64,000 nt of DNA from Hathewaya histolytica (GCF_901482605.1 NZ_LR590481.1:2666001-2730000), one strand, 5' to 3'; shown: positions 18,282 to 27,615, counted from the first letter of the stretch. The notes: generated from the letters alone by a model not told the origin. A program made the numbers and translations.

Positions 18282-18923
18282 ATGAAAGTTTTAGTTACTG
18301 GTTTTGATCCTTTTGGTGGAGAAAAAATAAACCCTGCCTTAGAGGCTGTAAAAGGGTTAAAAAATAGTATATCTGGTGCAGAAATTATAAAAATAGAAAT
18401 ACCAACTGTATTTAAAAAATCTGTTGCTGAAGTAGAAAAAGCCATTGTTAAACATAATCCTGATATAGTACTTTGTATAGGGCAAGCTGGTGGAAGGTTT
18501 GAAATAAGTCCAGAAAGAGTAGCTATAAATATGGATGATGCTAGAATAGAAGATAACGAAGGTAATCAACCTATTGATTTACCTATATTTAAAGATGGTG
18601 CGCCTGCATACTTCACATCCCTTCCAATAAAAGCTATGGTAAAAGAAATGAAGGAGAATGGTGTTCCTGGTAGTATATCAAATACAGCTGGTACATTTGT
18701 ATGCAACCATGTAATGTATGGTGTACTTTATCTTATAGATAAAAAGTACCCTAATATGAAAGGTGGATTCATTCACGTTCCATTCATACCAGAACAAGTT
18801 ACAGAAAAGAGAAATATGCCGAGCATGTCTCTAGAACTTATAACAAAAGGTCTTGAACTTTGTATTAAGGCAGCCGTTGAAAATACTGAGGATATAAAAG
18901 AAACTGGAGGTAAAATTTGTTAA
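18282..18923 (+). CDS. pcp: Pyroglutamyl-peptidase I
   Basis: Pcp cleaves N-terminal pyroglutamate from peptides in the cytosol. This 213-residue C15-family enzyme has [16 protein letters not shown] at the N-terminus. Its catalytic triad blocks are Glu in the [19 protein letters not shown] region, Cys in [11 protein letters not shown] and His in [18 protein letters not shown] ribosome site precedes the ATG. The stop overlaps the next start (TAATG). The linkage with DUF969/DUF979 suggests handling of imported pyroglutamyl peptides or export of pyroglutamate. Confidence 0.96.
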   Translation: MKVLVTGFDPFGGEKINPALEAVKGLKNSISGAEIIKIEIPTVFKKSVAEVEKAIVKHNPDIVLCIGQAGGRFEISPERVAINMDDARIEDNEGNQPIDLPIFKDGAPAYFTSLPIKAMVKEMKENGVPGSISNTAGTFVCNHVMYGVLYLIDKKYPNMKGGFIHVPFIPEQVTEKRNMPSMSLELITKGLELCIKAAVENTEDIKETGGKIC

Positions 18924-19369
18924 TGACAGAATGTATATTTGTCTACGGAAGTCTTATGGATGGCTTCTTTAACTATGATAAATATCTTAAAGGTAAAGTT
19001 TTAACTTCTAAAAAAGTAAAAACAACTGGAAAGTTATTTCACATGAAAAAAGAAGGTTATCCTGCCTTATTAAAAGGTGACGATGTAGTGTATGGTGAAT
19101 TAATCACTATAAAAGATTTTGAAAACAACTTAAAAGCTATGGATGCCATGGAAGGATTTTTAGGAGAAAATAATCCAGATAATGAGTACAATAGAATGCT
19201 TATAGATGTTCAGTTATTAGATACTGATAAACTAAATAACAGTTCTTCAATACACCATGAAACAATAAAGGCCTATGCCTATATGTATAATTACAATGAA
19301 ACTAAGGTAAATAAAGATAACCTTGTGTATATTAAACATGGCGATTGGAGAAAATACATGAATACATAG
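18923..19369 (+). CDS. Gamma-glutamylcyclotransferase-like (AIG2 family) protein
   Basis: This 148-residue protein has the family signature FVYGSLMDGFFN at the N-terminus and the beta-barrel pattern of the AIG2/GGCT fold (VYGELITIKDFENNLKAMDAMEGF). Such enzymes release 5-oxoproline from gamma-glutamyl amines, although many family members are untested. I chose the ATG at 18923, which overlaps the pcp stop and has GGAGG 12 bases upstream; a TTG lies at 18917. Both this gene and pcp can form pyroglutamate, so the grouping is coherent. A terminator overlaps its end. Confidence 0.8.
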   Translation: MTECIFVYGSLMDGFFNYDKYLKGKVLTSKKVKTTGKLFHMKKEGYPALLKGDDVVYGELITIKDFENNLKAMDAMEGFLGENNPDNEYNRMLIDVQLLDTDKLNNSSSIHHETIKAYAYMYNYNETKVNKDNLVYIKHGDWRKYMNT

Positions 19370-19400
19370 TAGGATTATTCCTACTATGTATTTATTTTAT
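19361..19400 (+). terminator. Terminator after the AIG2-like gene
   Basis: Perfect 13-base arms (19361-19373 and 19380-19392) with a six-base loop are followed by a T-rich run. The left arm overlaps the stop codon of the gene. Confidence 0.85.
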
Positions 19401-19467
19401 CTTCTTTTTGATTTATAATAGATAGTAATTCTCTTTTAATAATTTTTTACTACAAGGAGTATGAAAT

Positions 19468-20145
19468 ATGATATATGAAGATTTATTTGATTATAAAAAA
19501 CAAGAAGAAATGAGAAGCTTTTTCTTAAATATGTTAGCTCCTCTAGGTAAGAAAAAAGACTTTAAAAAAGGTGACCTAATTAAGATATACGAAGAAGAAA
19601 GATTTGTAGGTATCGTAATTAATGGAAAGGTGAAAGGTTCATTGTATAGCTCTAAGGGAACCGAAAAGTTACTTTATATCTTGAGGGCTGGTGAAATCTT
19701 TGGTGAATCAAATTATTTTGTAAGTGGTGGTTCACACTCCATTATAAAAGCCATGGAACCTAGCACCATATCTTTTATACCTAAAAATATATTAGATTCT
19801 TATTTAGATAAAAATCCTAAAGCATATAGCTTTTTTATACATAGCATAACTAGAAAGTATAGAATATCAATTTCTCAGATGTCTGATGCTATATTCAGTT
19901 CCTCAAAAACTAAAGTAGCAAATACTTTGTATAGGCTTACAGTTCAAGATAGCAAAAAAGAAGCTAATGAATATATAATTAAAACTCACCTAACACATCA
20001 AACTCTTGCTAATTTAATTGGATGTTCAAGAATAACCGTTACTAAAGTACTAAAAGAATTAAGGCAATTAAATATTCTTGACATTCGAGATAAAAAAATT
20101 GTAGTTAAGAATTTAGATGCTCTTAAATCCATGTGTCAAAGTTAA
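19468..20145 (+). CDS. Crp/Fnr family transcriptional regulator
   Basis: This 225-residue protein has a cyclic-nucleotide-binding-like beta-roll (FVGIVINGKVKGSLYSSKGTEKLLYILRAGEIFGESNYF). It has a long dimer helix and a C-terminal HTH (LTHQTLANLIGCSRITVTKVLKELRQLNILDIRD). No cysteine cluster for an Fe-S sensor is seen, so it is more Crp-like than Fnr-like; the effector is unknown. It has AAGGAG upstream and its own terminator. Its closeness to DUF969-DUF979-pcp and the palindrome at 16530-16545 suggest it activates that operon (inference). Confidence 0.88.
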   Translation: MIYEDLFDYKKQEEMRSFFLNMLAPLGKKKDFKKGDLIKIYEEERFVGIVINGKVKGSLYSSKGTEKLLYILRAGEIFGESNYFVSGGSHSIIKAMEPSTISFIPKNILDSYLDKNPKAYSFFIHSITRKYRISISQMSDAIFSSSKTKVANTLYRLTVQDSKKEANEYIIKTHLTHQTLANLIGCSRITVTKVLKELRQLNILDIRDKKIVVKNLDALKSMCQS

Positions 20146-20162
20146 ATAATATTAATAATAAA

Positions 20163-20208
20163 AACTGCTTAAACTATACTTATATATTAGAATATACTTT
20201 AAGCAGTT
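20163..20208. terminator. Terminator after the Crp-family gene
   Basis: AACTGCTTAAA (20163-20173) pairs with its complement at 20198-20208. The inner part is AT-rich and can extend the stem. A T-rich run follows only weakly. Confidence 0.6.
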
Positions 20209-20240
20209 CTTCAGTTATATAAAAGTTTTTTAAAATTAAA

Positions 20241-20270
20241 AAAGCTCCTAGAAAATCTTCTAGAAGCTTT
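20241..20270 (-). terminator. Terminator of the tRNA operon
   Basis: On the minus strand AAAGCTTCTAGAA and TTCTAGGAGCTTT form a hairpin directly after the last CCA, followed by TTTTTTAATTTT. Confidence 0.85.
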
Positions 20271-20345
20271 GGAGCTGGCAATAGGACTTGAACCTACAAC
20301 CTGCTGATTACAAGTCAGCTGCTCTACCAATTGAGCCATGCCAGC
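20270..20345 (-). tRNA. tRNA-Thr(TGT), copy 1
   Basis: The acceptor stem GCTGGCA/TGCCAGC and anticodon loop CTTGTAA give anticodon TGT. CCA is encoded at 20270-20272. Last gene of the array. Confidence 0.97.
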
Positions 20346-20349
20346 ATAA

Positions 20350-20426
20350 TGGCGACCCAGAAGGGACTCGAACCCTCGACCTCCGGCGTGACAGGCCGGC
20401 ACTCTAACCAACTGAGCCACTGGGCC
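20350..20426 (-). tRNA. tRNA-Asp(GTC), copy 1
   Basis: The anticodon loop CTGTCAC lies between CCGGC and GCCGG arms. Length is 77 with encoded CCA. Confidence 0.97.
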
Positions 20427-20433
20427 ATTTTTA

Positions 20434-20509
20434 TGGTGGGCACAACAGGGATCGAACCTGTGACCCTCTGCTTGTAAGGCAGATGCTCTCCCAGCTGAGC
20501 TATGCGCCC
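20434..20509 (-). tRNA. tRNA-Val(TAC), copy 1
   Basis: The anticodon loop CTTACAA lies between TCTGC and GCAGA arms. Length is 76 with encoded CCA. Confidence 0.97.
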
Positions 20510-20520
20510 ATAAAAATTAA

Positions 20521-20595
20521 TGGTGACTCCTAGGGGAATCGAACCCCTGTTACCACCGTGAAAGGGTGGTGTCTTAACCGCTTGACCAAGGAGCC
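20521..20595 (-). tRNA. tRNA-Glu(TTC), copy 1
   Basis: The anticodon loop CTTTCAC lies between CCACC and GGTGG arms. Length is 75 with encoded CCA. Confidence 0.97.
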
Positions 20596-20621
20596 ATATT
20601 TAGTTTGTTTTTTTAAATTAA

Positions 20622-20697
20622 TGGAGCTGGCAATAGGACTTGAACCTACAACCTGCTGATTACAAGTCAGCTGCTCTACCAATTGAGCCATGCCAGC
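20622..20697 (-). tRNA. tRNA-Thr(TGT), copy 2
   Basis: Same mature sequence as copy 1; CCA encoded. Confidence 0.97.
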
Positions 20698-20702
20698 ATA
20701 AA

Positions 20703-20779
20703 TGGCGACCCAGAAGGGACTCGAACCCTCGACCTCCGGCGTGACAGGCCGGCACTCTAACCAACTGAGCCACTGGGCC
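20703..20779 (-). tRNA. tRNA-Asp(GTC), copy 2
   Basis: Same mature sequence as copy 1; CCA encoded. Confidence 0.97.
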
Positions 20780-20785
20780 ATTTTA

Positions 20786-20861
20786 TGGTGGGCACAACAG
20801 GGATCGAACCTGTGACCCTCTGCTTGTAAGGCAGATGCTCTCCCAGCTGAGCTATGCGCCC
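20786..20861 (-). tRNA. tRNA-Val(TAC), copy 2
   Basis: Same mature sequence as copy 1; CCA encoded. Confidence 0.97.
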
Positions 20862-20871
20862 ATAAAATTAA

Positions 20872-20946
20872 TGGTGACTCCTAGGGGAATCGAACCCCTG
20901 TTACCACCGTGAAAGGGTGGTGTCTTAACCGCTTGACCAAGGAGCC
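20872..20946 (-). tRNA. tRNA-Glu(TTC), copy 2
   Basis: Same mature sequence as copy 1; CCA encoded. Confidence 0.97.
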
Positions 20947-20971
20947 ATATTTAGTTTGTTTTTTAAATTAA

Positions 20972-21047
20972 TGGAGCTGGCAATAGGACTTGAACCTACA
21001 ACCTGCTGATTACAAGTCAGCTGCTCTACCAATTGAGCCATGCCAGC
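20972..21047 (-). tRNA. tRNA-Thr(TGT), copy 3
   Basis: Same mature sequence as copy 1; CCA encoded. Confidence 0.97.
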
Positions 21048-21052
21048 ATAAA

Positions 21053-21129
21053 TGGCGACCCAGAAGGGACTCGAACCCTCGACCTCCGGCGTGACAGGCC
21101 GGCACTCTAACCAACTGAGCCACTGGGCC
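21053..21129 (-). tRNA. tRNA-Asp(GTC), copy 3
   Basis: Same mature sequence as copy 1; CCA encoded. Confidence 0.97.
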
Positions 21130-21135
21130 ATTTTA

Positions 21136-21211
21136 TGGTGGGCACAACAGGGATCGAACCTGTGACCCTCTGCTTGTAAGGCAGATGCTCTCCCAGCTGA
21201 GCTATGCGCCC
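21136..21211 (-). tRNA. tRNA-Val(TAC), copy 3
   Basis: Same mature sequence as copy 1; CCA encoded. Confidence 0.97.
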
Positions 21212-21221
21212 ATAAAATTAA

Positions 21222-21296
21222 TGGTGACTCCTAGGGGAATCGAACCCCTGTTACCACCGTGAAAGGGTGGTGTCTTAACCGCTTGACCAAGGAGCC
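21222..21296 (-). tRNA. tRNA-Glu(TTC), copy 3
   Basis: Same mature sequence as copy 1. Upstream lies a 147-base AT-rich spacer before the fourth Val gene. Confidence 0.97.
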
Positions 21297-21443
21297 TTGT
21301 TTTAAGTCTTTAATATTTTAACATAAACTTAAAATGTTTGCAATACTTTTAAAGTTTATTATTAGAGAAATTCAGTAATCGTTTAACTAAGAATATAAAT
21401 TAACACATAAATATTTCAAAGAAAAAATTTACTAAATAACTTA

Positions 21444-21519
21444 TGGTGGGCACAACAGGGATCGAACCTGTGACCCTCTGCTTGTAAGGCAGATGCTCTC
21501 CCAGCTGAGCTATGCGCCC
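21444..21519 (-). tRNA. tRNA-Val(TAC), copy 4
   Basis: Same mature sequence as the other Val copies. It belongs to the partial promoter-proximal unit, where no Asp or Thr gene follows. Confidence 0.97.
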
Positions 21520-21528
21520 ATAAATTAA

Positions 21529-21603
21529 TGGTGACTCCTAGGGGAATCGAACCCCTGTTACCACCGTGAAAGGGTGGTGTCTTAACCGCTTGACCAAGGA
21601 GCC
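21529..21603 (-). tRNA. tRNA-Glu(TTC), copy 4
   Basis: First tRNA transcribed in the array. A consensus promoter lies about 85 bases upstream. Confidence 0.97.
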
Positions 21604-21687
21604 ATATTGTCAGTCTCTCTAATCTTTAAAGGTTTATCTAATAATTTAAGCTATCAGAGCAACTTGTTCAGCTATCCGACAAGGTAT

Positions 21688-21716
21688 ATCATACCGAAAA
21701 TTTATTAATATGTCAA
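21688..21716 (-). promoter_or_regulatory. Promoter of the tRNA array
   Basis: On the minus strand TTGACA (21711-21716), a 17-base spacer, then TATGAT (21688-21693). This is near-consensus and correctly placed for the 14-tRNA transcript. Confidence 0.85.
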
Positions 21717-21850
21717 CATTTTTTTTAATCTTTTTGTTGTTTTATATAAATTATATTAATAATCTATACTTTAATACATTATTCAATGCTTTTATTGTAT
21801 ACTGTTATTATATACTTATATAATTATTTTATTATATATAGGAGGCTAAA

Positions 21851-23083
21851 ATGATTAAAGACTTAATTATTATAGGTGGAGGCGCTTCAGGCCTTGTAGC
21901 TTCTATTATTGCTAAGGATTTTAACTCTAATATAACTTTGTTAGAAGGTACAGATAGAATTGGAAGAAAAATTTTAACTACAGGTAATGGTAGATGTAAT
22001 ATTAGTAATAAATATATCAATATAAAAAGATATCATAGTGATTTAGACGGTTTCGGTGAAAAAGTATTAAATCAGTTTAATAATGAAGATACTATTAACT
22101 TTTTTAGTTCTATTGGACTTCCGTTACGAACTTTGGAAGGTGGAAAAATGTATCCTCTTTCCTTACAATCTTCTGCTGTTTTAGATATTTTAAAACTTGC
22201 TATTGAAGAAAGGGAAATTAATTTACAATTAAATAGTAAAGTAAAAAATATCGAATTAAAAAAAGATATATTTTACATATATACAGAAAAAGATATATTA
22301 AAAAGTAAGAAGGTACTATTATGTACTGGAGGAAAATCCTATGTTGGCACCGGTTCTGATGGAAGTGGATATACTCTTGCTAAAAATTTAGGCCATTCAA
22401 TTATAAATACTATCCCTTCTATAGTACAAATAAAATTAAATCATGATAAATTAAAAGCTATTTCCGGTGTGAAATTTGAAGGTTCCGCTGAAATACTTGT
22501 AGAAGGTAAATCTATAAAAAAGGAATATGGGGAAATCTTATTTACTGATTATGGTATATCTGGTCCTCCTATTTTACAGTTAAGCAGAATTGCTTCCTCT
22601 AAGTCTGAAAGTAATAATATGAACTTAACTATAGATATGTTCCCTCAAATGTCGAAAGAACACTTAAGAAACTTTCTAGAAAATCACTTTGGGGCTTTTG
22701 GTTATAGAAGTATATATAATTGTTTTATTGGAATTATAAACAAAAAATTAATCCCTATATTTTTAAAAGAAAGTGGAGTAACTGATATCCATAAAGAAGC
22801 GTACCACTTAACTTGGGATGAAAAGGAAAATCTTTTAAATAACTTAAAAAACTGGACTTTTGAAGTTTCAGGAACTAATACCTTTAGAGAAGCTCAAGTT
22901 ACTGCAGGTGGTATAAACACTAAAGAGGTCGATGAAGAAACTCTAGAGTCTAAAATTATTCCTGGATTATATTTTGCAGGAGAAATTTTAGATATCGATG
23001 GTGATTGTGGTGGATTTAATCTACAATGGGCTTGGAGTTCTGGCGTCGTATCATCTAGATCTGCTCTTTCAAAACAAGTATAA
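21851..23083 (+). CDS. HI0933/YhiN-family FAD flavoprotein
   Basis: This 410-residue protein has an FAD-binding Rossmann motif at the start (LIIIGGGASGLVAS). Family blocks seen are GRKILTTGNGRCNISN, LLCTGGKSYVGTGSDGSGYTLA and a C-terminal GLYFAGEILDIDGDCGGFNLQWAWSSG. The family (HI0933-like, also called YhiN or aminoacetone oxidase family) binds FAD, but its reaction is poorly defined. GGAGG lies upstream of the ATG. It stands alone on the plus strand between the tRNA array and a convergent thioesterase gene. Confidence 0.9.
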   Translation: MIKDLIIIGGGASGLVASIIAKDFNSNITLLEGTDRIGRKILTTGNGRCNISNKYINIKRYHSDLDGFGEKVLNQFNNEDTINFFSSIGLPLRTLEGGKMYPLSLQSSAVLDILKLAIEEREINLQLNSKVKNIELKKDIFYIYTEKDILKSKKVLLCTGGKSYVGTGSDGSGYTLAKNLGHSIINTIPSIVQIKLNHDKLKAISGVKFEGSAEILVEGKSIKKEYGEILFTDYGISGPPILQLSRIASSKSESNNMNLTIDMFPQMSKEHLRNFLENHFGAFGYRSIYNCFIGIINKKLIPIFLKESGVTDIHKEAYHLTWDEKENLLNNLKNWTFEVSGTNTFREAQVTAGGINTKEVDEETLESKIIPGLYFAGEILDIDGDCGGFNLQWAWSSGVVSSRSALSKQV

Positions 23084-23108
23084 TAACAAAATCTAAGTTT
23101 AAAATATA

Positions 23109-23158
23109 ATCCCGTTAAATAAACCTACGAAATACTATATAAGTTTATTTAACGGGAT
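23109..23158. terminator. Strong convergent terminator
   Basis: Perfect 16-base arms (23109-23124 and 23143-23158, ATCCCGTTAAATAAAC) with an 18-base loop. T-rich on the plus side (AATTTTATTTTTC), so it mainly serves the flavoprotein gene and probably also the convergent thioesterase gene. Confidence 0.8.
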
Positions 23159-23212
23159 AATTTTATTTTTCTATCTCTTATTAAAAAACAATTATCAGAG
23201 TCCTTTAAATTT

Positions 23213-23965
23213 TTATTTAGACCAATAAGTTTTTCCAATAGTTACCCTATTACCTTCAGAATTATCAATTTTATGTTCAAATACAATAACATCATCTTCC
23301 CTGCTTATGATGTCACCATAGACATTAATTTTATCTCCATATTTCACTTCTTTTTCATAGGTTATAGTTAACCTTTTTAAGGTATATTCTAAAATTATAT
23401 CTAAAGGTATGGTTTCTAAAATCCAGGAAATATACTTAACATTATTAACGTGAAGATTTGTATCTATATCACTATATCTCACATCAAATAATTTTTTATA
23501 ATCAAAATCCTCTTTTTGCAAATTAATTTTTTCTATTGTAAAAGGTTCTTTTTTTACTCCATCTAGACCATATTTACTTTGAAGCTCCTCTGTAACCCTT
23601 TTAGGTTTTCCTTTATTTATATCCACTAAGAACCATATGCTATGCCCTAATACAATTACCTCTCCACTGCTATCTATAATCTCAAAATTTCTATAAGCAT
23701 AAAATTTTCTGCAACCACATGGTATAGTCCTTGCTACTATTTTTTCTCCATAGGATGGATAGCTATTAACTTTTATATCCCATTTATATAATATCCAAGC
23801 TATATTATTTTCTTTTAAATATTCCAATCCAATACCTAGTTTTTCTGATTGTTCCATGGATACATCTTCGAAATATTGCATTATGCTTGTAAATAAGGCT
23901 CTTTTTTTATAATCTATTTCATGGAAATTAACTTCAAATGTTTTATCTGTAACAATACCTTCCAT
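23213..23965 (-). CDS. Acyl-ACP thioesterase
   Basis: This 250-residue two-hot-dog protein resembles bacterial FatA-like thioesterases, which release fatty acids from ACP. The N-terminal half has FEVNFHEIDYKKRALFTSIMQYFEDVSMEQSEKLG and the block WILYKWDIKVNSYPSYGE. The second half has VRYSDIDTNLHVNNVKYISWILE, with the Asp-Asn-His set typical of the active site. GGGTGAT lies before the ATG. It is not in the fab operon but acts on its products. Chain-length preference cannot be told. Confidence 0.9.
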   Translation of the reverse strand: MEGIVTDKTFEVNFHEIDYKKRALFTSIMQYFEDVSMEQSEKLGIGLEYLKENNIAWILYKWDIKVNSYPSYGEKIVARTIPCGCRKFYAYRNFEIIDSSGEVIVLGHSIWFLVDINKGKPKRVTEELQSKYGLDGVKKEPFTIEKINLQKEDFDYKKLFDVRYSDIDTNLHVNNVKYISWILETIPLDIILEYTLKRLTITYEKEVKYGDKINVYGDIISREDDVIVFEHKIDNSEGNRVTIGKTYWSK

Positions 23966-24066
23966 ATCATCACCCTTATATAATATTTTGTATAAATTTA
24001 TTTAATAATTTTACTTATTATAAATATAAACTTAAATTACTACTATCAAACACCTATTTGAAAAAA

Positions 24067-24094
24067 GACTTATAGTAGACTCCTACCATAAGCC
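24067..24094 (-). terminator. Terminator after the DUF1858 gene
   Basis: On the minus strand GGCTTATGGTAG pairs with CTACTATAAGTC (one mismatch and a G-T pair) followed by TTTTTTC. Confidence 0.7.
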
Positions 24095-24161
24095 TTTATA
24101 TTTTATGTTGTTAAACTATCTTTTAAATAACTCTGTATAGCTTAAATTATATACTAATATA

Positions 24162-24356
24162 TTATTGAACTTTATCATTTAAAGCATTCATTAATTGTTC
24201 TATATCCATTCCATGAACCATAGCAGCTTCCTCTAATGTCTCAGATTGCGCTGATGGACATCCAACACATCCCATTCCAAAACTCATTAGAACTTCAACT
24301 ACGTCTGGATATTGTCTTACAACTTCACCTATAGTCATTTCTTTATTTATTTTCAT
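24162..24356 (-). CDS. DUF1858 (hybrid-cluster-associated redox disulfide) protein
   Basis: This 64-residue protein has the pattern [37 protein letters not shown], with the CVGC redox-like pair near residues 30-33 and the ending typical of DUF1858. The family was named from its co-occurrence with hybrid cluster protein (hcp), which is present at 33270. The biochemical role is unknown. It has GGAGAG before the ATG and its own terminator, so it is probably a single-gene unit. No HcpR-like site was seen upstream. Confidence 0.88.
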   Translation of the reverse strand: MKINKEMTIGEVVRQYPDVVEVLMSFGMGCVGCPSAQSETLEEAAMVHGMDIEQLMNALNDKVQ

Positions 24357-24698
24357 GTTAATCTCTCCTCTTCATTTATGTTTTGGATTTTCTACTTACT
24401 ATGATATATTATAACTCTTTTTATTATTCTTTAGTATATATTTGCCTAATTTATTGTCTTAAATTTTACATATTACTTAAATTTAAGTCAATACTTATAT
24501 ATAATCTTTCATTCTATAAAGTTTAAAAATTTTCTTTTATTCATATTTAGCCCTTTAAAAAATCAAGGTTTACATAAATAGTAAAAGAGCGGAAAAATTA
24601 TCATTTCCACTCTTTTGCGTTATCTGAATCGTTAGTTATAATTTATAATGCTACTTAAAATTATATTTTAAAACACATATACTAATGTTTATTATATA
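24357..24698. other. Non-coding stretch between the DUF1858 and toxin genes
   Basis: The 342 AT-rich bases contain one hairpin (24583-24616), likely the toxin gene terminator. No reading frame or RNA family is recognised in the rest. Confidence 0.7.
24583..24616 (-). terminator. Probable terminator of the toxin gene
   Basis: AAAAGAGCGGAAA and TTTCCACTCTTTT pair with one mismatch. Both sides have four T, so it may act in both directions. Confidence 0.6.
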
Positions 24699-26012
24699 TT
24701 AATTCTCATTGTTGTTAGCGTTAAGAGATGATACGTCTTCAGGATATATGGTCTGTTCTCCATTAGGAGTAGTATATGTTAAACTACCCACTCTAAACTC
24801 TTTAGATTTAGAGCTTTTAAAATTCTGTACTTCGACATTTTGTTCTGTAGAACTTGTATTTTTAAGTGCCCTTTCTCTACCTTCTTCAACTTTTACATCT
24901 GTTCCACCCACATTAGTAAATACACCAGAAATAATGCCCCCAAAATATTGACTAGCAACATTAGATGAATATTCACTAAATCTATCATAAAAATTTTCTT
25001 CAACCCAATTCCAATCCCATTCTGAATAGCCATTAATATCTTTATGCTTGTACAAATCTATAATATGATCTACCGCACTCATATTATTTTTTCCCCCAAA
25101 TTTTACTGATACACTAGGTCTATCTGTAGGATGATCTTTACGCGCATTTCCAGTATATCTTAAAAAACCAAAAAACTCTATATCATATTCCATATATATC
25201 TTACCCTCATATGGTATGTCGGACTTTTTATTAAGAACATTTAATCGTACCTTTTTCCTGCTCTTTGCAGGTGTTGTTGTTGTATGAGAAATTGTATGTT
25301 TAGTAGTTACAGAGTTAGTTTTCGTATTGGACCAACCCTGCTCTGAATTGAATTCAAGATTTGTTTCAATTGATTTTTCTCCTATAAATGGAATTCTAAC
25401 ATTAAATGATGACTTAATTCCAATTTTTTCTCCGAATTTAACGTGATCCGTTTTGGAAGTACTTTCAGTAGTTTCATATCCAAAAGATAATGATGTTTTA
25501 GCTTCAGAATTACTTTTATTTACTACTTGAAGAGTTGATGATGCCAGTGGATCTAGACTTATAACTTTAGCTTTTCCTAAAGTTAATGAATCATGATCGA
25601 TAACAAACCTAGCATTACTAATCTTCATAACAAGCCTATCATGCGGGCGATAGCCTTCAGCGTAAGGATCATTTTGATTGTATCTAGCTGATAAATAATA
25701 TACTGTTTTTCCTTCTTCTTCTGCTCTTTTAAATTCAAAATCTTCCCCTATTTCTTTTGATGCTGTACCGAGGCACCATCCAAATCCCAAACAATGAGCC
25801 ATGTTAGCCCAATTCTTTATAAAATATGGGTCTTTAATAATTTTAGCTTTTAAGTCTTCATGATCTTCATAGTTAAATAGTTCAATTGAAGTTTTTCGTT
25901 TTGTCGGCAGATCTGTTGATGCCAATGTTTGAGCTGGTGGCACTAATATTAAACATTGTAGCACCACCAAAGATGCGCAAATTGCCTTTTTAAAAAAAGA
26001 TTTTTTTAACAT
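24699..26012 (-). CDS. Aerolysin-family pore-forming toxin, Clostridium septicum alpha-toxin-like
   Basis: The 437-residue secreted protein has a signal peptide (MLKKSFFKKAICASLVVLQC, probable cut near residue 31). Features match C. septicum alpha-toxin as I recall it: the N-terminal block IKNWANMAHCLGFGWCLGTA, ARYNQNDPYAEGYRPHDRL, an alternating amphipathic pore-forming stretch (about 193-230, FGEKIGIKSSFNVRI then NLEFNSEQGWSNT) and the Trp-rich NGYSEWDWNWVEEN (about 328-340). Such toxins bind GPI-anchored proteins, are cut near the C-terminus and form heptameric pores. Here the likely cut region is EGRER-A (about 377-382), followed by a 55-residue tail. I chose the ATG at 26012, eight bases after AAGGAGG. 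It is a single-gene unit with no VirR-like box seen. Confidence 0.93.
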   Translation of the reverse strand: MLKKSFFKKAICASLVVLQCLILVPPAQTLASTDLPTKRKTSIELFNYEDHEDLKAKIIKDPYFIKNWANMAHCLGFGWCLGTASKEIGEDFEFKRAEEEGKTVYYLSARYNQNDPYAEGYRPHDRLVMKISNARFVIDHDSLTLGKAKVISLDPLASSTLQVVNKSNSEAKTSLSFGYETTESTSKTDHVKFGEKIGIKSSFNVRIPFIGEKSIETNLEFNSEQGWSNTKTNSVTTKHTISHTTTTPAKSRKKVRLNVLNKKSDIPYEGKIYMEYDIEFFGFLRYTGNARKDHPTDRPSVSVKFGGKNNMSAVDHIIDLYKHKDINGYSEWDWNWVEENFYDRFSEYSSNVASQYFGGIISGVFTNVGGTDVKVEEGRERALKNTSSTEQNVEVQNFKSSKSKEFRVGSLTYTTPNGEQTIYPEDVSSLNANNNEN

Positions 26013-26238
26013 AAACAATTCCTCCTTAATAATAATTTTAGTGAAAGTTATTATATCAGTAGAATTCTTACAATTATATTAACATAAAAAGACATAAAAT
26101 GTATATAGTTGTTACAAAATGTTAACTTATAACATTACATTCACCTTTTATCCAAATGGAATGTTTAAATTTGTTGATATCATGGGAAAGAGAGCTTAGT
26201 ATTCTAATGATAAACTTCTGATAATTTACTATGCAAAA

Positions 26239-26271
26239 AGAGGCTATCCCATACAATCATGGTTAGCCTCT
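26239..26271 (-). terminator. Terminator after purA
   Basis: On the minus strand AGAGGCTA (26264-26271) pairs with TAGCCTCT (26239-26246), followed by TTTTTGC. Confidence 0.8.
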
Positions 26272-26289
26272 ATATTATTACTATTAAAT

Positions 26290-27615
<1,326 letters not shown>

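Larger units (their letters stand above)
20270..21296 (-). repeat. Three tandem copies of a 350-bp Glu-Val-Asp-Thr tRNA unit
   Basis: Units begin at 20270, 20622 and 20972. The four tRNA sequences appear identical between units by eye, and the spacers differ only by single bases in A or T runs. Copies two and three are most alike. A partial Val-Glu unit lies further upstream (21444-21603). The pattern shows recent tandem duplication. Confidence 0.9.

Noticed and set aside
20211-21131. Short open frames across the tRNA array
   Set aside because: They are translations of tRNA genes and repeat because the tRNA unit repeats.
20270-21296. CRISPR array
   Set aside because: The repeats are 350 bp and are tRNA genes; no short-repeat/spacer pattern occurs in the window.
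26100-26135. GTTAC/GTTAAC strings upstream of the toxin resembling the HcpR site
   Set aside because: They do not form the GTAAC-N4-GTTAC palindrome.
26019-26238. VirR box upstream of the toxin gene
   Set aside because: No CCCAGTT-type repeats were found; weak TATAAT strings there lack good -35 partners, so no promoter is assigned.
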